NCBI GenBank assembly: GCA_025457915.1
Contig: JALOTL010000006.1
Coordinates: 124,001-188,000 of the forward strand
Reading direction: 5' to 3'
From: Spirochaetota bacterium
GTDB lineage: Bacteria > Spirochaetota > UBA4802 > UBA5550
Length of the DNA: 64,000 bases
Shown: piece by piece, positions 44,415 through 52,469 of the stretch
How the letters are laid out: each line of letters opens with the position of its first letter
Position numbering within the stretch: position 1 is the stretch's first letter
The notes under the pieces: generated by a model
The model's database searches: none
What the model saw: the letters and a program-made list of their open reading frames with translations, nothing else
What the model was told of the DNA's origin: nothing
Translations under genes and position numbers: made by a program

Positions 44415-45452
44415 ATGAACATCATTCTTATCATAGTACTCATAGCCATAGTTTCCCTCCTATTCTGGACGCTGTTCAGCGACAGGGGCGAAAAGTCATC
44501 TTTGGATGCATCCGCGGACAGACTGCCTGATAAAACCTTCAGGAGAAGATCAACCGACCAGGAAATAGAAGAAAAATTTCCGGATGCGAACATGCCTGGC
44601 GGAATAGACAGGAGACAGACGCAGCCCCACCCGGACAAGGAAGACTTGATTGATCTTCCTTACGATGCTGACGATATCATACCGGAATCTTCAAGGTTCA
44701 GAATCTACAGGCGAACACTCGTAAACTCCGAAATCTATGCAAAAAAAGGCGATCTCAGTACGGCAATATCCCTTTACGACGGTGTCCGTTCAAGGATACA
44801 TGATGCCGAGACCAAGTTTAAAATCGACGCGAATATTGAATACCTCAAATATTATAAGAAGAAAAAAGAAGAAATTGAAAAAAAGAAAAAGGACGATGTG
44901 CGCCGCAGGCTCGATGATGAAGCCGCAACTCCCGGAATAACAAGCCAGCTCAAGCTGACAGTAGACGGGGCCATGCCGGGGAAGATAAACATCGGCGTCA
45001 TTGATCTCGAAAAGGGTTTCAACGCAGATAAGATAGCCGCCCAGATAACCGCGAGATTTAAAGAGGAAATCGACGGACTTAAAAACGAAATCGAGGAATT
45101 GAAAAAGACTCCGGCGGGAAGGCAGGCCGGACCCGGTCTCGAGGGGGAACTGTCCGCGATCAAAAACAGGATCGACGAGCTTGACGGGGCGGCAAGGCCC
45201 CTGTCCGGCGCCAGGGAAGAGGCAGTTCACAGTAAAAACCTCGTCGAGGGGCTTAACCGGCAGATCACGGATCTTTCAAAAAAACTGGCAGACCTGGCCC
45301 CGTCCCGCATGGATGAAAGGGGATCCGGGAAAATGCCGGTCGTTGTCGAGTCCGACCAGAAACCCGTAATAATTGAAGCCAAGTATGATTCACCGATACC
45401 GATAACGATGGACCCGAACGATGGACCCGAAACCGCTTCTCGAAATTCTTGA
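44415..45452 (+). CDS. Membrane-anchored TPR-like/coiled-coil protein (5' half of a probably split gene)
   Basis: 345 residues. One N-terminal helix ('IILIIVLIAIVSLLFWTLF') anchors a charged cytoplasmic part. A TPR-like pair lies around 95-145 ('NSEIYAKKGDLSTAISLYDG'), and a long coiled coil follows with 'ARFKEEIDGLKNEIEELKK'. The frame ends in 'TMDPNDGPETASRNS' right after a 13-base tandem duplication (45406-45431). Removing one copy would join it to the next frame as one protein of about 556 residues, so this may be the truncated first part of a broken gene. Function unknown; similar proteins occur in spirochaetes as I recall. Confidence 0.75.
   Translation: MNIILIIVLIAIVSLLFWTLFSDRGEKSSLDASADRLPDKTFRRRSTDQEIEEKFPDANMPGGIDRRQTQPHPDKEDLIDLPYDADDIIPESSRFRIYRRTLVNSEIYAKKGDLSTAISLYDGVRSRIHDAETKFKIDANIEYLKYYKKKKEEIEKKKKDDVRRRLDDEAATPGITSQLKLTVDGAMPGKINIGVIDLEKGFNADKIAAQITARFKEEIDGLKNEIEELKKTPAGRQAGPGLEGELSAIKNRIDELDGAARPLSGAREEAVHSKNLVEGLNRQITDLSKKLADLAPSRMDERGSGKMPVVVESDQKPVIIEAKYDSPIPITMDPNDGPETASRNS
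45406..45431 (+). repeat. Perfect 13-base tandem duplication causing a frameshift
   Basis: CGATGGACCCGAA occurs twice back to back (45406-45418 and 45419-45431). Thirteen is not a multiple of three, so it shifts the frame of the upstream ORF, while the second copy supplies an ATG at 45421 for the downstream ORF. Both frames read the same Met-Asp-Pro at the junction. Confidence 0.92.
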
Positions 45453-46095
45453 AAAGATACCGAGGCAGAACGTTCCTTCCCCTGTTGACCTGAAAAGACC
45501 CGACCATGCTTCCATGAAACCGACCTCCTCCGAAGAACGGGTAACCCGGAAGGAAACGGTTGAAGAAGGAGATGATAATGAATTCGAACTCCTCAGTGAA
45601 TACGGCAGGGACAGGGCCGGCGAAAACCTGAGCGATGAAGAAATTTTTGAAAAGATTTTGAAAGACACCCCGCAGCAAGACGCGTCATTTGAAATAAGGG
45701 GGGACAAGAGGGAGCTCTTCGATGAGCTCAGCATGACGGACGAAGAGATGAACAGAAAACGGACAGAGGAGGACAGCTTTTACAGGAAGCTTCTCCGCAC
45801 GGATAAAAGAAAAAGAAGGGAGCTCCCGATTCTCAAGGTCAGCTACGATTTTACAAGGCTGCCGGACGAGATCAGCCTTTCAAAGGAAAAAAACATCATA
45901 GAATACGCATTTTATAAATACAAGCCCATGCTTGAAAAGGCTGACGAATATATAAAAAAAAGAAAAGTCAGGGACGCCCTGAATTATTACCGCGTAGTCA
46001 TGAACCAGAACATTCCTCCGGAATTCAAGGCGATGATCCGGAGGAACATCAGCGACCTGACCGAGTACCTTGAAAAATACCTGACAGGGGAATGA
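45421..46095 (+). CDS. 3' half of the split TPR/coiled-coil gene, or a separate hypothetical
   Basis: 224 residues, acidic N-terminus then a helical C-terminus ('KYKPMLEKADEYIKKRKVRD', 'ALNYYRVVMNQNIPPEFKAM') that looks like one TPR repeat. It overlaps the upstream ORF by 32 bases in another frame. There is no real ribosome site before its ATG, which lies in the second copy of the 13-base duplication. It is best read as the displaced C-terminal half of the upstream gene. It could still be made by re-initiation. Confidence 0.65.
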   Translation: MDPKPLLEILEKIPRQNVPSPVDLKRPDHASMKPTSSEERVTRKETVEEGDDNEFELLSEYGRDRAGENLSDEEIFEKILKDTPQQDASFEIRGDKRELFDELSMTDEEMNRKRTEEDSFYRKLLRTDKRKRRELPILKVSYDFTRLPDEISLSKEKNIIEYAFYKYKPMLEKADEYIKKRKVRDALNYYRVVMNQNIPPEFKAMIRRNISDLTEYLEKYLTGE

Positions 46096-46098
46096 GGA

Positions 46099-46356
46099 CT
46101 ATTCACCCCGGTACTTGCCATTTGTCCACCTTCCCTTCTCCACCCTTCCGTCCGTATAAACCATGGTGCCGGTACCGTTACGTTTCCCGTTCTTCCACTC
46201 TCCCATGTATTTTTTGCCGTCAGGCCAGACCTTCGTTCCCGTACCATTCTTGCAGTCGCCCTGAACGCATTTTCCCCTGGGGCCTTTTTTATATGCGGAA
46301 AGATCCGTCGTAAAAAGCAATACGATGGAAATGAAAAACAATAAAAATTTCCTCAT
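46099..46356 (-). CDS. Small secreted MORN-repeat protein
   Basis: 85 residues with a signal peptide ('MRKFLLFFISIVLLFTTDLS'). Two to three MORN repeats follow, for example 'GTGTKVWPDGKKYMGEWKNG' and 'GTGTMVYTDGRVEKGRWTNG'. Its start after the signal, 'CVQGDCKNGTGT', repeats the cap of the larger MORN protein at 56260 ('CLKGDCKNGVGT'), so they are paralogues. It converges on the TPR/coiled-coil gene with three bases between stops. Binding partner unknown. Confidence 0.85.
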   Translation of the reverse strand: MRKFLLFFISIVLLFTTDLSAYKKGPRGKCVQGDCKNGTGTKVWPDGKKYMGEWKNGKRNGTGTMVYTDGRVEKGRWTNGKYRGE

Positions 46357-46466
46357 GTTTCCTCCATAAAATCACTGCCTGTATCGATCAAGAATACCGC
46401 ACATTCCTGATTTCAGTCAATGATTATTTAAGGACCGTACATGCCGGTTAAAAACCTGCTTGATTT

Positions 46467-46492
46467 AAAAAAAAGCCGCTTGGGTAGCGGCT
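46467..46492 (-). terminator. Orphan Rho-independent terminator (minus strand)
   Basis: AGCCGCT and AGCGGCT pair around TGGGT; on the minus strand eight U follow (A-run 46467-46474). No minus-strand gene reads into it, so it may end an antisense or small RNA that starts somewhere around 46530-46740. Confidence 0.65.
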
Positions 46493-46512
46493 GTCAAATT
46501 AGGTGGTAACTA

Positions 46513-46620
46513 ATGGATAAACCATTAGGGGGTTATATGAAAACAACTAGATTCTTTTCCGTATTTTACTCTTTTAAAGCATCAATCAGTGTGTATAAAA
46601 CAAGCACTTCCGATTGTTAA
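46513..46620 (+). CDS. Possible 35-residue peptide
   Basis: ATG 46513 has AGGTGG six bases upstream, and a second in-frame ATG at 46537 has AGGGGG five bases upstream. The peptide is basic and aromatic ('MKTTRFFSVFYSFKASISVY'), not a clear membrane helix. An antisense transcript ending at the orphan terminator would cover both ribosome sites. It may be a leader or toxin-like peptide, or not be a gene. Confidence 0.3.
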   Translation: MDKPLGGYMKTTRFFSVFYSFKASISVYKTSTSDC

Positions 46621-46747
46621 TATTATGAGTAATATTAAATGTAAATTGTTACAAAAAAACAACTTGTACAATATCATTCACGTCAATATATGACTGTTAT
46701 GCATTAATAATATTCAGAACAATCGTTTTTTAAAGGATAATAACGGG

Positions 46748-47395
46748 ATGACAATCAACAGTAATGAAGAGACCATGGGTGAAGAAATGGCAAACAGCAT
46801 CACCCATGCTTTGGGGATGGTATTCAGTATAGTCGCGCTTTTTGTACTTGTTACCTTTGCAGGCAGAATGGGCGACATCTGGAAAATTCTGAGTTTTGCG
46901 ATTTACGGCACCACCATGATACTGATGTATCTCGCATCAACCTTTTACCACGCAGTCAGGGACGCGAGGATAAAAAAAATATTTAAAATATTCGACCATT
47001 CAGCAATATATCTTCTCATCGCCGGTTCTTATACCCCCTTCTGCCTCGTCACATTGAGGGGACCGTGGGGATGGAGCATATTAGGAACAGTATGGGGCAT
47101 AGCTGTGCTGGGAATAGTGTTCAAGGCTTTTTTCACTGGCAGGTTCAGAATTGCGTCAACCCTTACCTATGTGATCATGGGCTGGATCGTCATAATCGCG
47201 GTAAAACCCGTAATGGAATCTCTCCCGCGGGAAGGACTGATCTGGCTGTTAATGGGCGGAATATCATATACCGCGGGCATCATCTTCTACTCATGGAAAA
47301 GGCTGCCTTTCAATCATTCGATCTGGCACCTTTTCGTGCTCGGGGGAAGCACGCTTCACTTTTTTACGATATTTCTTTACGTCCTGCCCGTATGA
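46748..47395 (+). CDS. Hemolysin III (HlyIII/YqfA) family membrane protein
   Basis: 215 residues with seven helices, the normal size. Metal-site motifs of the PAQR/HlyIII family are visible: 'EEMANSITHALGMVFS', 'YLASTFYHAVRD', 'FDHSAIYLLIAGSYTPF' and 'HSIWHLFVLGGSTLHF', with conserved Ser, Asp and His. The family is related to adiponectin receptors and likely has ceramidase-like hydrolase chemistry; haemolysis is shown for only a few members. It is convergent with the HAD phosphatase gene. Confidence 0.93.
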   Translation: MTINSNEETMGEEMANSITHALGMVFSIVALFVLVTFAGRMGDIWKILSFAIYGTTMILMYLASTFYHAVRDARIKKIFKIFDHSAIYLLIAGSYTPFCLVTLRGPWGWSILGTVWGIAVLGIVFKAFFTGRFRIASTLTYVIMGWIVIIAVKPVMESLPREGLIWLLMGGISYTAGIIFYSWKRLPFNHSIWHLFVLGGSTLHFFTIFLYVLPV

Positions 47396-47401
47396 CAGGA
47401 T

Positions 47402-48058
47402 TTACCGTCCGGATATAATTTTTAAAATATCAGACGGCTTGCCGATTATCCTGTCCGCGCCTGAATTTACAAGCTCGTTGCCGGTCCTGAAACCCCATTC
47501 GACTCCGATAGAGTCAATACCGGCATTTTTCGCCGTCAGGATGTCGGTTCCGGAGTCCCCAATGATTACAAGCGATTGAAGCGGAAGATTATATAATTCC
47601 GCGACATGCAGCACTGATCCGGGGGCGGGTTTTTTTGGAAAACCGCCACCTTCTCCCACCACAAGGTCGAATTCATCCGGGAAAAAAAAGCTTATGATTA
47701 TATCAGCGAATTTCTGCGGTTTATTTGTTATCACGAAAAGTTTATTGCCCATGGATTTCAATTCGGCGAGAACGGGCGCGATTCCTTCATACGGACGCGT
47801 TTTATTCCGGCAATTCACAAGGTAGTGCTCGCTGAAAATGACCAGGATCCGGTTGATCACCGCCTCGTTGCGTGATGATTCCGGAAGGGCCTTCTCGATG
47901 CATTTTTTCGCGCCCTCCCCTATGAACGATTTATAACTCCCGGTGTCATGGATTCCAAAACCCGATTCCTTCAGGGCATGGTTGAATGAACCTGACAGGT
48001 CGTCAAGCGTGTCAAGAAGGGTGCCGTCCAGATCGAATATAATGCCTTTATATTTCAT
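47402..48058 (-). CDS. HAD-family phosphatase (phosphoglycolate phosphatase-like)
   Basis: 218 residues. Motif I 'IIFDLDGTLLDTLDDL' has the nucleophile Asp and the Asp two residues on. Motif II is 'NKLFVITNKPQKFAD', motif III/IV 'KKPAPGSVLHVAE' and 'LVIIGDSGTDILTAKNAGID'. The helical cap 'SLIGEGAKKCIEKALPESS'-like region is present ('KSFIGEGAKKCIEKALPES'). This matches Gph-type phosphoglycolate phosphatases, but HAD specificity is not certain from sequence. Confidence 0.88.
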   Translation of the reverse strand: MKYKGIIFDLDGTLLDTLDDLSGSFNHALKESGFGIHDTGSYKSFIGEGAKKCIEKALPESSRNEAVINRILVIFSEHYLVNCRNKTRPYEGIAPVLAELKSMGNKLFVITNKPQKFADIIISFFFPDEFDLVVGEGGGFPKKPAPGSVLHVAELYNLPLQSLVIIGDSGTDILTAKNAGIDSIGVEWGFRTGNELVNSGADRIIGKPSDILKIISGR

Positions 48059-48164
48059 GCGGTTTTGTTTACCGGTAATTCCACCGTCTGCAATTCCTTC
48101 TTTAACAGAGCCATGTAAGTCAATAAATTAATTCCTGTTTTTTAAAAACAAATTAAATAAATAA

Positions 48165-48203
48165 TTGACAGAAAGTTGTTATATGCAACAGTTGCATTAT
48201 ACA
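48165..48203 (+). promoter_or_regulatory. MarR-gene promoter with palindromic operator
   Basis: A perfect dyad, ATGCAAC-A-GTTGCAT, lies at 48183-48197. It sits between a TTGTTA -35 (48176-48181) and a TATACA -10 (48198-48203, 16-base spacer); TTGACA at 48165-48170 is an upstream alternative. A repressor bound here would block the promoter, so negative autoregulation by the MarR protein is likely. Confidence 0.65.
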
Positions 48204-48220
48204 ATCAATTTGGCAGTATT

Positions 48221-48727
48221 TTGAAAAATAAAATCAGGTCTTTTAGAAAGACTTTAAGGAAATTCGAAAGGGAAATTGAAAAGCACCTGGAATCCACAAG
48301 GTCGTGCGGCATCGGCCTGGCTCAATGCCACGCACTGCTTGAACTGGAGGATCTTGGAATAACAACGATCGGCGGTCTCGCATCATCGTTAAACCTCGAT
48401 AAAAGTACTGCCAGCAGAACGGTTGACGGTCTTGTCGCCGCCGGCCTTGTTCAGCGAACGGCAGATACCGGCGACAGGAGATTTTCCAGGATATCCCTGA
48501 CGCGTGACGGGATCGAAAAATGCATTATTATAAACCGCATGAATGATGATTTTTTTGAAGGAATGCTTGAACTGGTTTCGGGAACAGAACGTGACGGATT
48601 AATTAAATACTTCATGATCCTGACGGATGCACTGGCTGAATGCAACTCGCCGGATTTTAGGGCAGCAAACATCCGCGCCGAATCCCGGTGCCGAATCAAA
48701 GGAGGGCAAAATGAGCATTGCCGATAA
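48221..48727 (+). CDS. MarR-family transcriptional regulator
   Basis: 168 residues from TTG 48221. An in-frame TTG at 48176 lies inside the promoter/operator and would be untranscribed, so the later start is preferred, though no strong ribosome site is seen. The winged HTH is standard: 'TTIGGLASSLNLDKSTASRT', 'VDGLVAAGLVQRTADTGDRR' and 'FSRISLTRDG'. Its last 17 bases overlap the C_GCAxxG_C_C gene, which it likely controls. A Cys in 'STRSCGIGLAQCH' could allow redox sensing (inference). Confidence 0.88.
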   Translation: MKNKIRSFRKTLRKFEREIEKHLESTRSCGIGLAQCHALLELEDLGITTIGGLASSLNLDKSTASRTVDGLVAAGLVQRTADTGDRRFSRISLTRDGIEKCIIINRMNDDFFEGMLELVSGTERDGLIKYFMILTDALAECNSPDFRAANIRAESRCRIKGGQNEHCR

Positions 48728-49157
48728 AGCCGAGGCTGTATATAATGAAGGCTTCAATTGCGCACAGGCGGTTTTTTCGGTTTTTGCCGAAAAAGAAAAT
48801 CTCGACCCGTCAACATCTTTTAAAATCGCGTCCGGATTCGGAGGCGGCATGGCGTCCATGGGTGAAACATGCGGCGCGGTTACGGGGGCCTTCATGGCAA
48901 TAGGTTTAAAATACGGAAGATTCAGGGCTGGTGATCACGAAGCAAAAAAAAGAACCAACGGAATAATAAGGGAATTCACAAGGCGATTCATTGAAAAAAA
49001 CAGCACCCTGTTATGCAGGGAGCTTTTAAAATTGAATCTCAATGATCCGGCTCAATATAAAGAAGCCTCTGAAAAAAACCTGTTCAGGGACCTCTGCCCG
49101 AAATTCGTCCGTGATTCCGCAGAGATACTTGACAGTCTTTTAAAAGAAAACGGATGA
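48711..49157 (+). CDS. C_GCAxxG_C_C family redox protein
   Basis: 148 residues from ATG 48711, with GGAGGG four bases upstream. The family motif is visible as 'NEGFNCAQAVFSVF', 'GFGGGMASMGETCGAVTGAF' and the later conserved Cys residues ('LLCRELLKLN', 'RDLCPKFVRDS'). Members have four conserved Cys and probably bind an iron-sulfur cluster or disulfide; function is unknown. It is in an operon with the MarR gene upstream and the aminotransferase downstream. Confidence 0.93.
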   Translation: MSIADKAEAVYNEGFNCAQAVFSVFAEKENLDPSTSFKIASGFGGGMASMGETCGAVTGAFMAIGLKYGRFRAGDHEAKKRTNGIIREFTRRFIEKNSTLLCRELLKLNLNDPAQYKEASEKNLFRDLCPKFVRDSAEILDSLLKENG

Positions 49158-49172
49158 AAAGGCAGGGTTGAC

Positions 49173-50390
49173 ATGCATCAGTCAGAAAGCATTTTCAACA
49201 TCGAGGATAAATACAGCGCCCCGTTCCTGAAAAAAACAAAAATATCCATCGAAAGGGGTGACGGAGTTTTTGTTTACGATACCGATGGCAGGGAATATAT
49301 CGACTTTACCTCGGGCTGGGGCGTTGCCTGCCTTGGACATTCCCACCCCGTGATCATGAAAGCGCTCCAGGAGCAATCAGGTAAAATCATGCAAAACCCT
49401 AATTCAGGGGCCACCTATTCCCCCGCAAGGGCCGCTCTCCTGGAACTGCTGTCCGGCATTCTTCCGGGAGAACTCAGCAGGTTATTCTTTTGCAACAGCG
49501 GAGCGGAGGCCAATGACGCGGCCATAAAGCTCGCAAGAAAAGCCTCCGGGAAAAAAGGAATAATATCCATGAATATGAGTTTTCACGGCAGAACGATCAG
49601 CACCGCATCCGCAACCGGCCAACCGTTCCACAGGGACAAGTTCAATCCGCTCATGCCGTTTTATGCCTTTGTGCCGTACGGGGACATCGCGGCCGTCGAA
49701 AAGGCAATGGACGGGGATACCGCAGCCATAATTTTAGAGCCTGTCCAGGGCGAGGGCGGCGTAATCATTCCTCCCAATGGCTACCTTGAGGACCTCTCGG
49801 ATTTATGCGAGTCGAAGGAGATATTCCTCATACTCGACGAAATTCAGACGGGTTTTTTCAGGACCGGACCGGCCTTCTGTTCATCCCTGCTGGATCTAAA
49901 ACCGTCATTCATGACTATGGCCAAGGGCATAGCAGGCGGGTTTCCATTTGCTGCCATTGCAATGACAGATAAGGTCGCGTTAAAACTGTCCGCGGGAGAT
50001 CATGGAGGTACTTACTGTGGGAATCCCCTGGGCTGCGCCGTATCATACGCCGTTATCAAACATCTTATAGAGAACAGGATAGAAGACAATGTAAAAAAAA
50101 CTGGGGATTTCGCCCTTGAAATCATGCTGGACATGAAAAAAAAGCTGCCCGGGATAATTTCCGATGCCAGGGGAAAAGGCCTCCTGCTTGCTCTGGCTCT
50201 TGCGAACGGGGACCTCGCTGAAAAGGTGTTCGCATGCTGCCTTGAAAACGGCCTCATCGTCAACCTGTTAAAAGACAAGGGAATAATCAGGATATTCCCG
50301 CCTCTTAATATTTCGATGGATGAAATGGAAAATGGAATGAAAATTATGGCAGCGGCCGTGGAAACAGCGGCCTGCCGGAAAGAGGTTTAG
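49173..50390 (+). CDS. Class III PLP aminotransferase (acetylornithine aminotransferase-like)
   Basis: 405 residues. 'YIDFTSGWGVACLGHSHP', 'LFFCNSGAEANDAAIKLAR', 'AAIILEPVQGEGGVI', 'ILDEIQTGFFRTG' and 'TMAKGIAGGFPFAA' (Schiff-base Lys) are the fold's core motifs. Closest in pattern to ArgD/acetylornithine or succinyl-ornithine aminotransferases, but 4-aminobutyrate or related substrates are not excluded. No arginine-biosynthesis gene lies nearby. It follows the redox-protein gene by 15 bases. Confidence 0.9.
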   Translation: MHQSESIFNIEDKYSAPFLKKTKISIERGDGVFVYDTDGREYIDFTSGWGVACLGHSHPVIMKALQEQSGKIMQNPNSGATYSPARAALLELLSGILPGELSRLFFCNSGAEANDAAIKLARKASGKKGIISMNMSFHGRTISTASATGQPFHRDKFNPLMPFYAFVPYGDIAAVEKAMDGDTAAIILEPVQGEGGVIIPPNGYLEDLSDLCESKEIFLILDEIQTGFFRTGPAFCSSLLDLKPSFMTMAKGIAGGFPFAAIAMTDKVALKLSAGDHGGTYCGNPLGCAVSYAVIKHLIENRIEDNVKKTGDFALEIMLDMKKKLPGIISDARGKGLLLALALANGDLAEKVFACCLENGLIVNLLKDKGIIRIFPPLNISMDEMENGMKIMAAAVETAACRKEV

Positions 50391-50402
50391 ACCGGGACAG
50401 AT

Positions 50403-50810
50403 TTATTCAACGCCCTTCGCCATGAAAAAATCCCTGTATTTCATGTCCGTCCCCTTGATATGATTCATAAGCCAGTCCCTTAAAAAGCTCATCAGCTCCA
50501 GGGTGAACGCCTTCTTCCCGTTTTTATAAAGGGCGGTAAAATCATTTACCTTTTCAATGAAAACCGAGTGTTCGGAAATGTGGCTTTCATAGTCCGGATA
50601 GGAAAACTTCTCCATGAGATCGGCTTCCCTTTTAAAATGAAACCGCGTATAATCGACCAGTGCATCCAGGATTTCACTCATCTCCGACATGCCATGTCCG
50701 GATATCATGCCCATATGAAGCGTATTGATGTATTCGATAAGCTTCTTATGGTCGCTGTCGAACTGGCCGACTCCAACGCTGAAACCATCTGTCCATACGA
50801 TAAAAGACAT
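50403..50810 (-). CDS. Bacteriohemerythrin
   Basis: 135 residues, single-domain form. Diiron ligands are in place: 'FDSDHKKLIEYINTLH' (first His), 'HFKREADLMEKF' (HxxxE), 'YESHISEHSVFIEKV' (HxxxH) and 'WLMNHIKGTDMKYRDFF' (HxxxxD). It binds O2 reversibly and is common in anaerobes and microaerobes for oxygen storage or sensing. It is convergent with the aminotransferase gene, 12 bases apart. Confidence 0.95.
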   Translation of the reverse strand: MSFIVWTDGFSVGVGQFDSDHKKLIEYINTLHMGMISGHGMSEMSEILDALVDYTRFHFKREADLMEKFSYPDYESHISEHSVFIEKVNDFTALYKNGKKAFTLELMSFLRDWLMNHIKGTDMKYRDFFMAKGVE

Positions 50811-51199
50811 TTCATATGCTCCGGTTTATGAATATAGAATAATCTTCATCAAGCAAAATATTCCGCATCTGGATATGCAGTAATCGCCTGCAACCTGGAA
50901 ATAACGGGCCGCCGGCAATAAAGAGACGGCTCGATCCAGGAAATCACCTACAAGATAGTTGAATTTACAATATCATCAATACTTTTTTTCGCAATGCATT
51001 AAAAAATCAAAAATATTTATACTGTTATTCTTGCTTTTTCATATAATCGGTTGTATAAAAGCCCCGATATATTTTCTCATGCACTTCAATAATGCCGTAT
51101 TTTTACATGTTATCGACCTGGAAGATTCTAATTCCTGAAGATTGCAAATTCAAGGATGAGCAATTAATTATTATTGCAGGATCCGCTCCAATAATTTAT

Positions 51200-51271
51200 G
51201 GGCATCTCTATAAATTAGATTTTCCATGATAAAACCATTGTAAAAATCTAATTTATACATTAAAAATGCCC
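51200..51271. repeat. 72-base interrupted inverted repeat
   Basis: GGGCAT at 51200-51205 pairs with ATGCCC at 51266-51271, and ATAAATTAGATTTT at 51210-51223 pairs perfectly with AAAATCTAATTTAT at 51243-51256, with an asymmetric internal loop. The 20 paired positions are far more than chance gives locally. It could be a leader RNA or a small palindromic element. Confidence 0.75.
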
Positions 51272-51273
51272 AC

Positions 51274-51310
51274 AAGGGAACATCCTGTTTTGATTATTAT
51301 AGGTTCCCTT
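51274..51310. repeat. Second hairpin upstream of the NagX-like gene
   Basis: AAGGGAAC (51274-51281) and GTTCCCTT (51303-51310) are perfect complements with a 21-base loop. The 3' arm ends 11 bases before the ATG at 51322, so folding could hide or expose the start. Confidence 0.6.
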
Positions 51311-51321
51311 ATATTCCAAAG

Positions 51322-52422
51322 ATGAATATTTTACAAAATCGTGTTGCATCCATCGATATCTTCCGCGGCCTGACCATCGCAGGAATGATAATCGTAAACA
51401 ACCAGGGCGACTGGTCGCATGTCTATACTGTCCTAAGGCATGCATCATGGCACGGCCTGCTCGGTGCGGACGTCATTTTTCCGTTCTTTCTCTTCATCAT
51501 GGGTGTTTCAATATTTCATTCCCTATCAGGAAAAAAAGATCGCAGATCAACTATCGTCTGGAAAATAATTTTAAGAAGCGTTGTCCTGTTCCTTCTCGGC
51601 ATAATCCTCAACCTTTTCCCGGATTTCAATTTCGGAACCCTCAGGATCCCGGGAATTCTTCAACGGATATCGATCTGCTATCTTGCCGCCGGCTTGATCT
51701 TTCTTTTTTCAGGGATCAGGACGCAGGCCATAATCTGCGCGGCGCTGCTTCTCCTTTACTGGATCATACTGGCTCCGCCAGGCGCAGGTACGGACTCGCT
51801 TGACCAGAATGGAAACATATGCCAGTTAGCTGACAGGGCTCTCCTTGCGGGTCATGTCTATGCCAAATCAACCTCAACTGGACTCGACCCGGAAGGCATA
51901 CTCAGCACCATCCCATCCGTCTCATCAACGATGATCGGGGCGGTCTTCGCTGGATTTATGAAAAAAAAAGTTGATCCGGCCAGGCGCCTGGTATTCACGA
52001 GTTTAATTTCAGCATCTCTTATCATCCTCGGCCTGTGCCTGGGCCATTTCATGCCCATCAATAAAAATCTCTGGACCCCGACATATGCCCTGATTACCGG
52101 CGGAGCGGCATCGGCAGTACTTATCATCCTTCATGCCGCATGCGATCTGAAAGGCCATTCGTCATGGGGACTGCCGTTTACAATTCTCGGAATGAATTCC
52201 ATAACGGTTTTTTTCCTCTCCTCGCTTTCCGGGAAGGCCATGACAACATTCAGGTTTCCGTGTGGAGTTCATGCGAATCTGAAATCCTTCCTGACTGATG
52301 CTTTATCCGGATGCGTTCCAGATCCTTATTCGGCGTCCCTCCTTTATTCTGTGCTGTATCTTCTATTCTGGACCTGTGCCATGTATTGTTTATACAAAAG
52401 GAATATTTTTATCAAAATCTGA
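51322..52422 (+). CDS. NagX/HGSNAT-like membrane acyltransferase
   Basis: 366 residues, about ten helices. 'VASIDIFRGLTIAGMIIVNN' and 'HASWHGLLGADVIFPFFLFI' are the hallmarks of the DUF5009/heparan-alpha-glucosaminide N-acetyltransferase family, including the His near the predicted active site. 'LRIPGILQRISICYLAAGLI' and 'FTILGMNSITVFFLSSL' also match. It probably moves an acyl group across the inner membrane to a sugar or peptide in the periplasm. No ribosome site is obvious; two hairpins precede the start. Confidence 0.88.
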   Translation: MNILQNRVASIDIFRGLTIAGMIIVNNQGDWSHVYTVLRHASWHGLLGADVIFPFFLFIMGVSIFHSLSGKKDRRSTIVWKIILRSVVLFLLGIILNLFPDFNFGTLRIPGILQRISICYLAAGLIFLFSGIRTQAIICAALLLLYWIILAPPGAGTDSLDQNGNICQLADRALLAGHVYAKSTSTGLDPEGILSTIPSVSSTMIGAVFAGFMKKKVDPARRLVFTSLISASLIILGLCLGHFMPINKNLWTPTYALITGGAASAVLIILHAACDLKGHSSWGLPFTILGMNSITVFFLSSLSGKAMTTFRFPCGVHANLKSFLTDALSGCVPDPYSASLLYSVLYLLFWTCAMYCLYKRNIFIKI

Positions 52423-52469
52423 CGCATTATATCTTTGACAGTCCGGCCCTGATCAGTCATAATGCTGAT

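Larger units (their letters stand above)
46357..46747. other. Intergenic region with opposed RNA signals
   Basis: About 390 bases between the MORN and HlyIII genes. It holds a minus-strand terminator (46467-46492), a small stem CTAATGG/CCATTAG (46510-46528) and a 35-codon plus-strand frame with a ribosome site (46513-46620). Beyond that it is AT-rich; no other gene is seen. Confidence 0.5.
50811..51321. other. Gene-free region with two adjacent hairpins
   Basis: About 510 bases with no plausible gene. The right end contains a long interrupted hairpin (51200-51271) and immediately next to it a second stem (51274-51310), both just upstream of the NagX-like gene at 51322. The left 380 bases are AT-rich without clear structure; the bacteriohemerythrin promoter should be there. 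Confidence 0.55.

Noticed and set aside
52311-52469. Longer N-terminus for the hypothetical protein at 52470
   Set aside because: It would lie inside the acyltransferase gene in another frame and does not look like the rest of the protein.
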